Source: DATAEG01 sp963703085 (GTDB lineage: Bacteria; Actinomycetota; Actinomycetes; Mycobacteriales; Jatrophihabitantaceae). Taken from it: a DNA stretch of 64,000 bases. Shown here one piece after another: positions 50,376-59,537 of this stretch. A program made the position numbers and the translations under genes. The stretch is taken from NCBI GenBank assembly GCA_963703085.1, contig OY969789.1, forward strand, positions 2,914,001 to 2,978,000. The letters run 5' to 3'. The number at the start of each line of letters is the position of its first letter. Within the stretch, counting starts at the first letter, position 1. The notes beneath the pieces are model-generated. The model did not search any database and was not told the origin of the DNA. It saw only the letters and a list, made by a program, of their open reading frames with translations.

Positions 50376-50787
50376 CCACGATCGCTTCCTGCGTGCTGCG
50401 TGCGATCACCACCACGGCCTCCACCTCCGGGTCGTTGTTCTCCTCCCGGTGCGGTGTGTACGGCGGAACGAAGACGTAATCGCCGGGTGCGGTGCGCAGC
50501 CGAGTCTCTTCGCCGGTGCGTTCGTCCAGGAAGACGAACTCCGGGGTGCCGCTGGCCACGTAGATGGCCGTCTCTGCCTCACCGTGGTGATGGTTGGCCG
50601 ATCGCATCGCGGGAGCGACGTGGGTCTGCCCCATCCACAGCCGCCGGGAACCGACCTTGGCATTGCTGATGGCAGCGAAGCGCTGCATGCCAGAGGTTTG
50701 CGCCGTCTCCGCGTCGACCGCGGCTGCCGGCACGTGGCGCAGATTCGGCCGAGCCGGCGGCAGGTCCGGGTGGAAGTCGTCGGTCAT
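50335..50787 (-). CDS. Small cupin-domain protein
   Basis: A 150-residue single-domain cupin from ATG 50787. The first cupin motif is SANHHHGEAETAIYV with the metal-binding His cluster and Glu. The second motif falls in PGDYVFVPPYTPHREENND, with Pro and His as expected. The C-terminal end VVVIARSTQEAIVVNLQSL is typical for this subgroup. It starts two bases beyond the downstream end of the GH3 gene on the same strand, so the two are probably co-transcribed. Substrate unknown. Confidence 0.88.
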   Translation of the reverse strand: MTDDFHPDLPPARPNLRHVPAAAVDAETAQTSGMQRFAAISNAKVGSRRLWMGQTHVAPAMRSANHHHGEAETAIYVASGTPEFVFLDERTGEETRLRTAPGDYVFVPPYTPHREENNDPEVEAVVVIARSTQEAIVVNLQSLTDRDELG

Positions 50788-50789
50788 CG

Positions 50790-53046
50790 CTAGTTTGCGG
50801 CCAGTAGTGCGTCGACGGCGTCGCTGCTCAGGCCCATGTTCGGCATCCTGGCCAACCGGCGCAGCGGGAAGTTGCCGACCACCGCGAGCAACCCTGGCTC
50901 GTCGAGCGCCGTCCCGCCAGGCGAGCCGGCCAGCGCAGCCCGCAGTGCCGGCCCGCCGACCGGGTCGGCGAGCCACTCCTCGAGGCTGGAGTCTGCGCTG
51001 AGCGGTGCGGCAGTGCTCGGCGCGTCCACGATGATCGACTGCCGCAGCCGGATGTCCCGCGACGAAGCGCCGACCTCGATGACGAACTCGCCGCCTTCCA
51101 GCACCCACCCCCGCGTGGCACTCGACCAGTAACAGAAGTCTCGTCCGGTCACGGTGATCGTGGCCCGCTGCGTCTCGCCCGGACGCAGCGGCAGCCTGGC
51201 GAAACCGCGCAGTTCGCGCTGCGGGCGGGCCACCGTAGCGGCAACGTCGGCCAGGTAGACCTGCACCACCTCAGTGCCGTCTCGCGAGCCGGTGTTGGTG
51301 ACGTCCACACTGATGTGGACTGTGAGGTCGTCACCGGCGGCCGATCCGGTCAGCTCGATCCGCAGGTCGGCGTACTCGAAGGTCGTGTACGTGAGGCCGT
51401 GCCCGAACGGATAACTCACCTCGCGCTCGGTTGCGTCATATCCACGGTAGCCGACGAACACCCCTTCGCCGTAACGGACATGACCCTCCTCGCCCGGGAA
51501 GTTCAGCGACGCCGGATTGTCCGAGAGCCGGATCGGAATGGTCTCCGCCAGCCGTCCGCTCGGGGCTTGTGCGCCGAGCAGCAGGTCGGCGATCGCACCG
51601 CCACCGCCCTGGCCCGGCAGCCAGCACTCCAGGATGGCCGCGGCGTGCTGGTCCCAGCCCGGCGGTGCGCACCACCGAGCCGTTGCTGAGCACGACGACG
51701 ACCTCGGCAGTGAGCCCACCCAGTCGCTCGAGAAGAGCAATTTGGCTGGCCGGCAGCTCGATGTGGGTGCGATCGAACCCCTCGGACTCAGCGCTGGCGG
51801 GCAGCCCGAGAAACGCCACCACGACGTCTGCGCTCTGCGCAATGCTCACCGCCTCGGCTGCCAGGCCGGCATCGTCGGCGGTGCCGTCGAGGCCGAAGCC
51901 GGCCGCGAAGCTGATCGTGACGCCATCCGGGACGCCGGCCTGCAGCTCGCTCAGTGCGGCGTCCACCCGAGTGGGGTTGACCTGCGAGCTGCCGGCGCCC
52001 TGGAAGCGCGGCGTCCGGGCGAATTCGCCGATCACCGCGATCGTCGTGCCCGGCTGTGGGAGCAGCGGCAACAGGTCATCGTCGTTCTTGAGCAACACCG
52101 CGCACTGCGCTGCAGCATCGCGGGCCAGCTGATGGTGCGAGTCCGGGTCGGCGGTCCCCGGCTCGGCGCGCTGTCCGCGCAGTGCCAGTGCAACGACCCG
52201 GGCCACCGCGGCGTCCAGCACCCTCTCGGCCAGCTGGCCGCTGTGCACCGCTGCCACGATCTGTGCATCGCTGACGCCGAGGTTCGGCGGCATCTCCAGG
52301 TCCAGGCCGGCTCCGAGCGCTGCGACGCGGTCGTTCACCGCGCCCCAGTCGGACATCACCATCCCGGCGAAACCCCACTCCTCGCGCAGCACCTCGGAGA
52401 GCAACCAACGATGCTCCGACGCGTACACCCCGTTGATCCGGTTGTAGGAGCACATCACCGTCCACGGCTGCGCCGTGGTGACGATGTGCTCGAAGGCAGC
52501 CAGGTAGATCTCGCGCAGCGTCCGCTCGTCGACGTCCGCGCTGACCCGCAACCGGTCGGTCTCCTGGTTGTTCGCGGCGAAGTGCTTGACACAGGCGCCG
52601 GTGCCGGTGCTCTGGATGCCTTCGACCATCGCGGCGCCGAGCCGGCCGGCGAGCAGCGGATCCTCGGAGAAGTACTCGAAGTTGCGGCCGCACAGCGGGG
52701 ATCGCTTGATGTTGATGCCCGGCCCGAGCAGCACAGCGACGCCTTCGGCCGCCGCCTCGATCCCCAGCGCTACTCCGACGTCGCGCAGCAGCTGCGGATC
52801 CCAGGACGAGCCGAGCGCCGCTGCGGTCGGGAAACAGGTGGCCGGGACGCTGCCGCCCAACCCGGCGTGATCTGCCTCGTCGGGTTGCTTGCGCAAGCCG
52901 TGCGGGCCGTCGGCAACCATGATCGCGGGGATGCCCAGCCGCGGCACCGCGGCGGTGTGCCAGAAGTCCGAGCCCAGGCACAGCGACGCCTTCTCCTCGA
53001 GCGTCAACTGCTGGACAAGCGCGCTCACCTCGAGCCGATCGGTCAT
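50790..53046 (-). pseudogene. Family 3 glycoside hydrolase (β-glucosidase), single frameshift
   Basis: A GH3 β-glucosidase-like gene read in two frames. The first runs from ATG 53046 through the GH3 N-terminal barrel (DGPHGLRKQPD, GPGINIKRSP, KHFAANNQE, and nucleophile Asp233 in GMVMSDWGAV) into the αβα sandwich up to SNGSVVRTAG. There it changes frame near 51657. The second frame continues WDQHAAAILECWLPGQ through the sandwich end and a fibronectin-III-like domain (HISVDVTNTGSRDGTEVVQVY) to 50790. One extra base in the GGGCTGGGACC run explains it. The joined product would be about 750 residues, the normal size. It is either decayed or has a sequencing error. Confidence 0.85.
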
Positions 53047-53139
53047 GGCGCGAACCTAGCGCGACGGTGACCGACCCGCAGCCGCGTCCGCACACCGGTA
53101 TCCGCGAATACCAGCGCCGCCGGGTGCGATCATGGACCG

Positions 53140-54078
53140 GTGTCTGAGTCCTCGCCCGCCGACAACGCCGAGTCCGCGGTGACCGAGACTCCCGCCTTCC
53201 GGTCCGGTTTCACCTGCTTCGTCGGGCGGCCCAATGCCGGCAAGTCGACTCTCACCAACGCGATCGTCGGGGAGAAGGTGGCGATCACCAGCAGCAAGCC
53301 GCAGACCACCCGACATGCGATCCGCGGCATCGTGCACCGTCCCGATGCGCAGCTGGTCATCGTCGACACCCCGGGACTGCACCGGCCGCGGACGCTGCTG
53401 GGCCAACGGCTGAACGACGTCGTGCAGAACACGCTGGCCGACGTCGACGTGATCGGTTTCTGCGTCCCGGCCGATCAGCGGGTCGGGCCCGGTGATCGGT
53501 ACATCATGAGCCAGCTCGCCGAGCTCAACACTCCGATCATCGCGGTGCTCACCAAGACCGACCTGGCCGTGCCGAACACGATCATTCGGCAGCTCGCCGA
53601 GCTCAACGAGCTGGGCGAGTTCGCCGAGGTGGTGCCGGTGTCGGCGGTGGACGGTGCACAGGTCGACCTACTGACTGACCTGCTGATCGCCAGACTGCCC
53701 GAGGGGCCGCACCTCTACCCGGACGAGACCCGCAGCGACGAGCCGACCGAGACGATGATCTCCGAGCTGATCCGCGAAGCAGCCCTCGAGGGCGTCCGGG
53801 ACGAATTGCCGCACTCGATCGCGGTGGGCGTCGACGAGATGGGTCCGCGGGCCACCCGTCCGGACATCCTGGAGATCTTCGCCACGGTCTATGTGGAACG
53901 CGACAGCCAGAAGGGCATCGTGCTCGGGCACCGCGGCGAGCGGCTGCGTGATGTCGGCATCAGGTCCCGCAAAGCGATCGAGGAACTGCTCGGCCGCAAG
54001 GTCCACCTTGACCTGCACGTCAGCGTGCTCGCCGAATGGCAGCGCGATCCGAAGAAGCTCGATCGGCTCGGTTTCTAG
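53140..54078 (+). CDS. era: GTPase Era, ribosome biogenesis
   Basis: A 312-residue Ras-like GTPase with a C-terminal KH domain that assists 16S rRNA maturation. G1 is GRPNAGKS (29-36), the switch-2 motif is DTPGLH, G4 is TKTD, and the KH domain (about 225-300) contains QKGIVLGHRGERLRDVGIRSRKAIEEL. The N-terminal 20 residues form a short Ser/Glu-rich extension. GTG 53140 lies 93 bases from the divergent GH3 gene. Confidence 0.95.
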   Translation: MSESSPADNAESAVTETPAFRSGFTCFVGRPNAGKSTLTNAIVGEKVAITSSKPQTTRHAIRGIVHRPDAQLVIVDTPGLHRPRTLLGQRLNDVVQNTLADVDVIGFCVPADQRVGPGDRYIMSQLAELNTPIIAVLTKTDLAVPNTIIRQLAELNELGEFAEVVPVSAVDGAQVDLLTDLLIARLPEGPHLYPDETRSDEPTETMISELIREAALEGVRDELPHSIAVGVDEMGPRATRPDILEIFATVYVERDSQKGIVLGHRGERLRDVGIRSRKAIEELLGRKVHLDLHVSVLAEWQRDPKKLDRLGF

Positions 54079-54083
54079 GGCCC

Positions 54084-55289
54084 ATGTTCCAGCAGTACCG
54101 CGCGGTGTTCCGCGCTCCGGGCACCGTCGCGTTCTGCGCTGCCTCGTTCGTCATGCGGGTTCCCATCGCGATGTACCCGATCGGCCTGGTGTTGCTGCTG
54201 TCGATCCGCACCGGGCACTACGGCACCGGCGGGCTGCTTACCGGCGGCTACACGTTCGGCGCGGCGGTCGGCATGCCGATCGTCGGACGCCTGATGGACC
54301 GGCTCGGTCAGGGCCGGGTGCTGCTCCCGGCAGTCTGCGTCCATGTCGCTGGTGCAGGTCTGCTGGTGGTGCTCGCGCAATTGCATGTCGGCACGATCTG
54401 GTGGTTCCCGCCGGTCGTGGTCATCGGGTTCGCCTATCCGGCGGTCGGCTCGCTGAGCCGGGCCAGGTGGTCGTACGTGCTGGCAGGCACGCCGGAGCTC
54501 AGCACGGCGTACTCGCTCGAGTCGGTTCTCGACGAGGTCATCTTCGTGCTCGGCCCGATCGTCGCCAGCGTGCTCGCCACGCAGGTCGATCCGCTGTGGG
54601 TGGTCGTCCTTTCCGCCGCGCTCGTCGCGGTCGGCGCGGTGTGGCTGCGCTCGCTGCGCGACACCGAACCGCCGGTCGCCGAACACGGCGACCAACCGCA
54701 TCGCTCGGCTTTGGCCACTACGGGAATGCCGTTGCTCATCGTCACGATGATCGGAATGGGCGGCATCTTCGGCAGCGTCGAGGTGGTGATGGCGGCCTTC
54801 GCCGGTCAGCACGGCATGCGATCCAGTACCGGCCTGGTGCTGGCCTGCTTCGCCCTCGGCAGCGGTGTGTCGGGTCTGTTCTACGGCGCCCGGCACTGGC
54901 GCACGCCGGTGACCACGCGGTATTGGCTGCACGCGCTCGTCTTTGCAGCGCTGATCCCACTGCTCCTGCTGGCCGGCAGCCTCGACGTGCTGTACGGGCT
55001 TGCCTTCCTGGTAGGTCTGGGTATCGCACCGACGCTGATCACCGGGTTCGGCATGGTGGAGCAGCTGATGCCTGCGCGGGGGCTGACCGAAGGCCTGGCG
55101 TGGACGACTACCGGTCTCAACGTGGGATACGGAGCGCTGGCCGCGGTGGTCGGCGGGATCGCCGATCGCCACGGCGCGCACAACGCCTTCTACGTTTCGG
55201 TGGGCGCCGGGGTATTCGTAGCCGCCGGGACGACGCTTCTGCTGGCCTCGCTGAGCCGTGTCTCCCGCCGCCGTGTCGCCGTGAGGTGA
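54084..55289 (+). CDS. Major facilitator superfamily transporter
   Basis: A 401-residue transporter with about 12 predicted helices. The MFS cytoplasmic loop GRLMDRLGQGR (loop 2-3) is recognisable, and a central polar loop (DTEPPVAEHGDQPHRS) separates two halves. Start ATG 54084 lies five bases after era; an in-frame extension to 54036 would overlap the KH domain of era. Substrate unknown. In other actinobacteria recO follows era more directly, so this is an added gene. Confidence 0.87.
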   Translation: MFQQYRAVFRAPGTVAFCAASFVMRVPIAMYPIGLVLLLSIRTGHYGTGGLLTGGYTFGAAVGMPIVGRLMDRLGQGRVLLPAVCVHVAGAGLLVVLAQLHVGTIWWFPPVVVIGFAYPAVGSLSRARWSYVLAGTPELSTAYSLESVLDEVIFVLGPIVASVLATQVDPLWVVVLSAALVAVGAVWLRSLRDTEPPVAEHGDQPHRSALATTGMPLLIVTMIGMGGIFGSVEVVMAAFAGQHGMRSSTGLVLACFALGSGVSGLFYGARHWRTPVTTRYWLHALVFAALIPLLLLAGSLDVLYGLAFLVGLGIAPTLITGFGMVEQLMPARGLTEGLAWTTTGLNVGYGALAAVVGGIADRHGAHNAFYVSVGAGVFVAAGTTLLLASLSRVSRRRVAVR

Positions 55290-55301
55290 CACCATGGACC
55301 G

Positions 55302-56261
55302 GTGCCGCTCTACCGTGACGAAGCCGTGGTGTTACGCGTGCACAAGCTGGGCGAGGCCGACCGGATCATCACGCTGCTGACCCGCCGGCACGGCCGGATC
55401 CGCGCCGTCGGCAAAGGGGTGCGACGGACCACCTCGAAATTCGGTGCACGCCTGGAGCCGGGCATGCAGATCGACGTCCAATTGCTCACCCGCAACGCGC
55501 AGGGCGCCGACGCCCCGGCGAACCGGAAGCTGGACACGGTCACCCAGACCGAATCGATCGCCTCCTACGGTGCGCAGATCGCCGCGGACTACCGTCGCTG
55601 GACGGCAGTGTCGGCCATCTGCGAGACGGCCGAACGGCTCACCTCCGAAGAGGGCGAGCCCTCGCTGCGGCTGTACCTGCTGGTCGTCGGAGCGCTGCGT
55701 ACCTTGGCCGAGCGGGATCGCGAGCCGGGGCTGGTGCTCGACGCCTTCTTGTTGCGGGCGATGTCGACGGCGGGATGGGAACCGGCATTGCGCGACTGTG
55801 CAGTGTGCGGCACCCCCGGCCCGCACGAGTATTTCCACGTCGCGGCCGGTGGCGCGGTCTGCCCGACCTGCCGACCCAGCGGGTCGGCGCGGCCGCCGGC
55901 GGGCACCATCGAGCTGATGGCCGACCTGATGGAGGCGAACTGGGCCGAGGCGCAGTCCGCCGCACCCGAAGCCTGCCGGGCGGCGAACGGGCTGGTAGCC
56001 GCCCACCTGCAATGGCATCTCGAGCGGGGGCTGCGCTCCCTGCCGCTGGTGGACCGAGGGGAGCTTGCGACCCGAGAACTCGCGATGATCAAGGTGAACT
56101 GGTCGCCCGGGCGACCAATCCATCTTGATCATCGGGGAGCTGGCGGCTCGGATCGGGGTCGCCGCCGACGATCCGTGGCTGGCCGAGCTGGCCGACCGGG
56201 GCCCGGCAGCCGTCGATTTGGCGGTCGATGCCGAGACGCTGCGCAGGCTCGAGGTACTTAG
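55302..56261 (+). CDS. recO: DNA repair protein RecO with an extended, repeat-derived C-terminus
   Basis: RecO of recombinational repair (RecFOR), which anneals ssDNA and loads RecA. Of the 319 residues, the first 250 or so fit the family: an OB-fold domain (VLRVHKLGEADRIITLLTRRHG) and a zinc-finger/helical domain with CAVCGTPGPHEYF and CPTC. RecO is usually about 240-270 residues. The last 69 or so residues (from VDRGELATRELA onward) are encoded by a 25-bp dispersed repeat, a palindrome and then the first part of the next gene in another frame, so they are unlikely to be native. GTG 55302 follows the MFS gene by 12 bases. Confidence 0.9.
   Translation: MPLYRDEAVVLRVHKLGEADRIITLLTRRHGRIRAVGKGVRRTTSKFGARLEPGMQIDVQLLTRNAQGADAPANRKLDTVTQTESIASYGAQIAADYRRWTAVSAICETAERLTSEEGEPSLRLYLLVVGALRTLAERDREPGLVLDAFLLRAMSTAGWEPALRDCAVCGTPGPHEYFHVAAGGAVCPTCRPSGSARPPAGTIELMADLMEANWAEAQSAAPEACRAANGLVAAHLQWHLERGLRSLPLVDRGELATRELAMIKVNWSPGRPIHLDHRGAGGSDRGRRRRSVAGRAGRPGPGSRRFGGRCRDAAQARGT
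56054..56134 (+). repeat. Repeat/palindrome element at the recO 3' end
   Basis: The first part (56054-56078) is a 25-mer identical to 8431-8455 in the whiB7 leader. The second part is a large dyad: arms CGATGATCAAG (56083-56093) and CTTGATCATCG (56124-56134), with an inner 18-bp perfect palindrome TGGTCGCCCGGGCGACCA at 56100-56117. The whole looks like an inserted REP/BIME-like element. It removes a natural recO stop and supplies the TTG start of the next gene. Confidence 0.75.
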
Positions 56262-57081
56262 CGACGACGCTGCAGAGCTGCTCGAGCTCGCCCCGTTGCT
56301 GGTGGCCGACGAGCAGCTGTGGTGGCTGGCGCGAGCGGAGTCGCACCGGATGCTGAGCCGGATGGGGGAGTACGACCAGCTGCCCGGCGGTCCGCATCTC
56401 CCTGCCGAGCTCGGCGCCCTCGGCCGCTACTTCTATGTTTTCGCCTTCCTCGCCGTGCTGCCCCCCGTGCGCGAATTCCATGCCACGCGGGGCGTGCCCG
56501 AGGACGTTTCCTGGGCCAGCCTTGCCGACATCGGCGAGAAGCTCGCTCTGCACCGCCGTTCGTTCGGCGTCGGCGGGCTGCGCACCCAGTTCTGGTTCAC
56601 GCTGCATGAGCGCGGGGTGATCTACCGGTTGGGCCGATTGCAGTTCAACCTGCAACGAAGTGACGGACATCCCGTGCTCGGTACCCACATCCCCGAGTGG
56701 GGTGGACCGATGACTCCGGCTGCCTGTGCTGACTCGTTCCGCCGCGCCGGCCCGTTCTTCGGCGAACACTTCCCGGAGCACCAGCCAACGCACGCGGTCT
56801 GCACGTCCTGGCTGCTCGACCCGCAACTGGCCGAATACTTGCCGGAATCGTCGAACATCGTCGCCTTCCAGCGGATGTTCACCCTGCTCGAGGAGGACCC
56901 CGAACCGGTCAGTGACGGGCGCACCGCCGGGGACCGGTCTGTTCTCGAGTTCGTCTTCCGCCGCCCGGGCGTGCCATTGACCGAGTTGCCTCAGCGCACC
57001 ACGTTGGAACGCGCTGCCCTGGCGCACCTCCGCGCCGGGCGGCACTGGGCGCAGCGCACCGGGTCGATCCCGCTCGACTGA
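56125..57081 (+). CDS. Acyltransferase-domain protein (NAT_N/GNAT_C-like)
   Basis: A 318-residue protein resembling the two-domain acyltransferase family seen in Streptomyces and relatives. The N-terminal part (about 1-110) contains VLSDDAAELLELAPLLVADEQLWWLARAESHRML. The C-terminal GNAT-like part contains EFHATRGVPEDVSWASLADIG, QFWFTLHERGVIYRLGRLQF, and FNLQRSDGHPVLGTHIPEWGG. The only start near the expected N-terminus is TTG 56125, inside the right arm of the palindrome. It overlaps recO by 137 bases in another frame. The next TTG (56218) would remove conserved residues. Substrate unknown. Confidence 0.75.
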   Translation: MIIGELAARIGVAADDPWLAELADRGPAAVDLAVDAETLRRLEVLSDDAAELLELAPLLVADEQLWWLARAESHRMLSRMGEYDQLPGGPHLPAELGALGRYFYVFAFLAVLPPVREFHATRGVPEDVSWASLADIGEKLALHRRSFGVGGLRTQFWFTLHERGVIYRLGRLQFNLQRSDGHPVLGTHIPEWGGPMTPAACADSFRRAGPFFGEHFPEHQPTHAVCTSWLLDPQLAEYLPESSNIVAFQRMFTLLEEDPEPVSDGRTAGDRSVLEFVFRRPGVPLTELPQRTTLERAALAHLRAGRHWAQRTGSIPLD

Positions 57082-57154
57082 CCACCCGCAACTCCCTCGT
57101 CACCGGCCGTCGCGGCGCCAGCACCCCGGCCCTGGTCCCGTAGTCTGACCGGTC

Positions 57155-57985
57155 GTGACCCAGCCGAGTGAGCGAGCTGCATCGCGTCGCTGGCGGCGCA
57201 ACAAGCCTCTCTCCTGGCCGGCTCCACCCGCGCACCCATCCGGCGCACAGCCGCCACCCATCCCTGCCGATCTGGTGCCGCGGCACGTCGCCATCGTGAT
57301 GGACGGCAACGGCCGCTGGGCGCAGCGCCACGGCATGCCGCGCACCGAGGGTCACCGAGCCGGTGAGGCGGCGCTGATGGACGTCCTCTACGGAGCCATG
57401 CAGCTCGGCGTCGGCACGATCTCCGCCTACGCCTTCTCCACCGAGAACTGGCGCCGCTCGCCGGAAGAAGTCCGGTTCCTGATGGGCTTCAACAAGGACG
57501 TCATCCGGCGCCGTCGCGACGAACTCGCCGAACTCGGTGTGCGCATCCGGTGGGCCGGGCGCCGTCCCAGACTCTGGCGCAGCGTCATCGACCAGCTCGT
57601 CGATGCCGAGGACTACACCAAAGCCAACGACCGGATCACCTTGCAGTTCTGTGTCAACTACGGCGGCCGCGCCGAGCTCGGCGACGCCGCCCGGGCCATC
57701 GCCCAGGATGTGTCGGCCGGCCGGCTGAACGCGGACAAGGTCGACGAGCGCACCGTCGGGCGGTACCTCTACACCCCCGGGCTGCCGGACGTCGACCTGT
57801 TCGTCAGGTCCTCCGGTGAACAGCGCACGTCCAACTTCTTGCTCTGGCAGTCGGCCTATGCCGAGTTCGTCTTCCTGGACACGCTCTGGCCCGATTTCGA
57901 CCGGCGTGATCTGTGGCGGGCCTGCGAGCTGTATGCCTCCCGGGACCGCCGCTACGGTGGCGCCGAACCGGCGAGCCAGCAGTGA
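57155..57985 (+). CDS. uppS: Isoprenyl transferase / undecaprenyl diphosphate synthase family
   Basis: A 276-residue cis-prenyltransferase that elongates FPP or GGPP with IPP to make the lipid carrier for cell-wall synthesis. The motif HVAIVMDGNGRWAQRHG carries the catalytic Asp, GHRAGEAALMDVL binds substrate, and YAFSTENWRRSPEEVRFLM and DVDLFVRSSGEQRTSNFLLWQ are the later signature regions. An N-terminal Arg/Pro-rich extension of about 35 residues precedes the domain. GTG 57155. It overlaps the following ABM-like gene by 4 bases. Confidence 0.95.
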   Translation: MTQPSERAASRRWRRNKPLSWPAPPAHPSGAQPPPIPADLVPRHVAIVMDGNGRWAQRHGMPRTEGHRAGEAALMDVLYGAMQLGVGTISAYAFSTENWRRSPEEVRFLMGFNKDVIRRRRDELAELGVRIRWAGRRPRLWRSVIDQLVDAEDYTKANDRITLQFCVNYGGRAELGDAARAIAQDVSAGRLNADKVDERTVGRYLYTPGLPDVDLFVRSSGEQRTSNFLLWQSAYAEFVFLDTLWPDFDRRDLWRACELYASRDRRYGGAEPASQQ

Positions 57986-58320
57986 TCGTCGTCATCCATC
58001 TCGTCGCCGATGCGCAGATCGACGCCGACGCCGAACAGGCGTTGACGGCGCTGGCGGCTCGTCCCGGCTACCTCCGCGGCAGTGCCGGCCCGGCGGCCGA
58101 CGATCCGGCCAGCTGGGTGCTGGTCACCGAATGGGGAACGGTCGGCGACTACCGCCGCGCGCTCGGTGCTTTTGACGTGAAGGTGCACGCCACGCCGCTG
58201 TTGGCCCGAGCGGTCGACCAGCCCAGCGCCTTCGAGCAGGTCATCTCGGTCGAACCAGGCGGCCCGGTGCACCGGGCGCCCAGCGACCGAGTCGCCGGCA
58301 GCGAGGAGCCCCGGCGATGA
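57982..58320 (+). CDS. Antibiotic-biosynthesis-monooxygenase (ABM)-like dimeric α+β barrel protein
   Basis: A 112-residue protein with a 4-base overlap with both neighbours, so it is embedded in an operon with uppS and the PAP2 gene. The core VIVVIHLVADAQIDADAEQALTAL, PGYLRGSAGPAADDP and SWVLVTEWGTVGDYRRALGAFDVKVH has the length and pattern of ABM/EthD-like ferredoxin-fold proteins. The C-terminal 25 residues are Pro/Arg/Glu-rich. No cofactor motif is visible. It may be a dimeric binding protein rather than an oxygenase. Confidence 0.65.
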   Translation: MIVVIHLVADAQIDADAEQALTALAARPGYLRGSAGPAADDPASWVLVTEWGTVGDYRRALGAFDVKVHATPLLARAVDQPSAFEQVISVEPGGPVHRAPSDRVAGSEEPRR

Positions 58321-59537
58321 CCGAGCTCGACCAGGCGGCGGCGGCGCGCGGTGGCGCTGCCGAACCCGCCGGAAAGCCGCCGGATCCTCGGATCACCTGG
58401 CTGCGTCGCGGGTTGGTGACGGGCTGGGCTATTGCATTGGTTCTGAGCTGGGCGATCAACGGCGTCCCGCTCGACCGCACCGGCCTGCTGCTCTGGATCG
58501 GCGGTGGGCTGCTGGCCTGGAGCGTCGGCCATCGTCCGTTGTGGACGGTGGTGCTCGACTGGCTGCCGTTCGCCGCGATGCTGACCCTCTACGACTACAG
58601 CCGCGGGCTGGCATTGCACCTGCACCGCCCTACCCTGTGGACCCCGCAGATCACGTCCGACCGGTGGCTGGGATTCGGCCATGACCCGACCTCCTGGCTG
58701 CAGTCGCACCTCAAGACGCCGCAGGCGGCCTGGTGGGAAGTGGTCGTGAGTTGCACCTACACCTCGTTCTTCCTTGCTCCGTACCTCATCGCCGGAGTGC
58801 TCTGGGTGCGCGATCGCCGGCTCTGGCGACGCTTTGCCGTCCTGTTCATCGGCATCAGCATGCTGGGCCTGATCGGCTTCGTCTTCTACCCGGCGGCCCC
58901 GCCGTGGGCGGCGTCCCAGTGCACTACGGCCGACGTCGCCGGCCATCCCGCCGACCCGCCGTGCATGAGTCTCACCCAGGGCCGCGCCGACGGCGGGCTG
59001 CTCGATCCGGTGCGCAACACCCATGGTGCTGCCAACTACGTGCAGCGGATCAGTGGCCGCGGTTTCGCCAAGCTGGGGCTGAAGACGGCCGAGACCACGT
59101 TGAGCGAGGGTCAGGCCGCGGCCAACGAGGTCGCCGCCATCCCGTCGCTCCATGCGGCGATCACCCTGCTCGTCACGCTGTTTCTGTGGCGCATCGTGCG
59201 TCGTCGCTGGCGGCCGCTGCTGGTCGCGTATCCGCTGGTGATGGCGTTCAGTCTGATCTACTCCGCCGAGCACTATCTGACCGACATCCTGATCGGCTCG
59301 GCGCTGACCGTCGTCGTGTGGTTGGCGGTGGGCTGGTGGGATCGTTGGCATAAGCGGCTCGCCGACGCCGATACGCTGCACCTGTCCGAGAGCCCCGCCA
59401 TCGATGGAGATTCTTCGTGCCCGCCGACCGAAATGACGCCGTCGTCAGCCTCGCCAAGCGCCGAGGCTTCGTCTTTCCGGCGGCGGACATCTACGGAGGC
59501 AGCCGATCCGCCTGGGACTACGGCCCCCTCGGGGTAG
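58317..59537 (+). CDS. PAP2-family membrane phosphatase / inositolphosphotransferase-like
   Basis: A 406-residue protein with about six membrane helices, the first two at about 33-51 and 57-66. PAP2 catalytic residues lie in IPSLHAAITL (C2 motif) and SLIYSAEHYLTDILIG (C3 His and Asp). The layout resembles actinobacterial enzymes that dephosphorylate polyprenyl phosphates or transfer inositol phosphate. Its last 40 or so residues overlap glyS by 121 bases in another frame (SCPPTEMTPSSASPS); they are hydrophilic, probably disordered, and may not be native. Start ATG 58317 overlaps the upstream gene by 4 bases. Confidence 0.85.
   Translation: MTELDQAAAARGGAAEPAGKPPDPRITWLRRGLVTGWAIALVLSWAINGVPLDRTGLLLWIGGGLLAWSVGHRPLWTVVLDWLPFAAMLTLYDYSRGLALHLHRPTLWTPQITSDRWLGFGHDPTSWLQSHLKTPQAAWWEVVVSCTYTSFFLAPYLIAGVLWVRDRRLWRRFAVLFIGISMLGLIGFVFYPAAPPWAASQCTTADVAGHPADPPCMSLTQGRADGGLLDPVRNTHGAANYVQRISGRGFAKLGLKTAETTLSEGQAAANEVAAIPSLHAAITLLVTLFLWRIVRRRWRPLLVAYPLVMAFSLIYSAEHYLTDILIGSALTVVVWLAVGWWDRWHKRLADADTLHLSESPAIDGDSSCPPTEMTPSSASPSAEASSFRRRTSTEAADPPGTTAPSG

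Noticed and set aside
51650..51665. Programmed ribosomal frameshift in the GH3 gene
   Set aside because: No slippery heptamer with a downstream pseudoknot is evident and the family is not known to use frameshifting.
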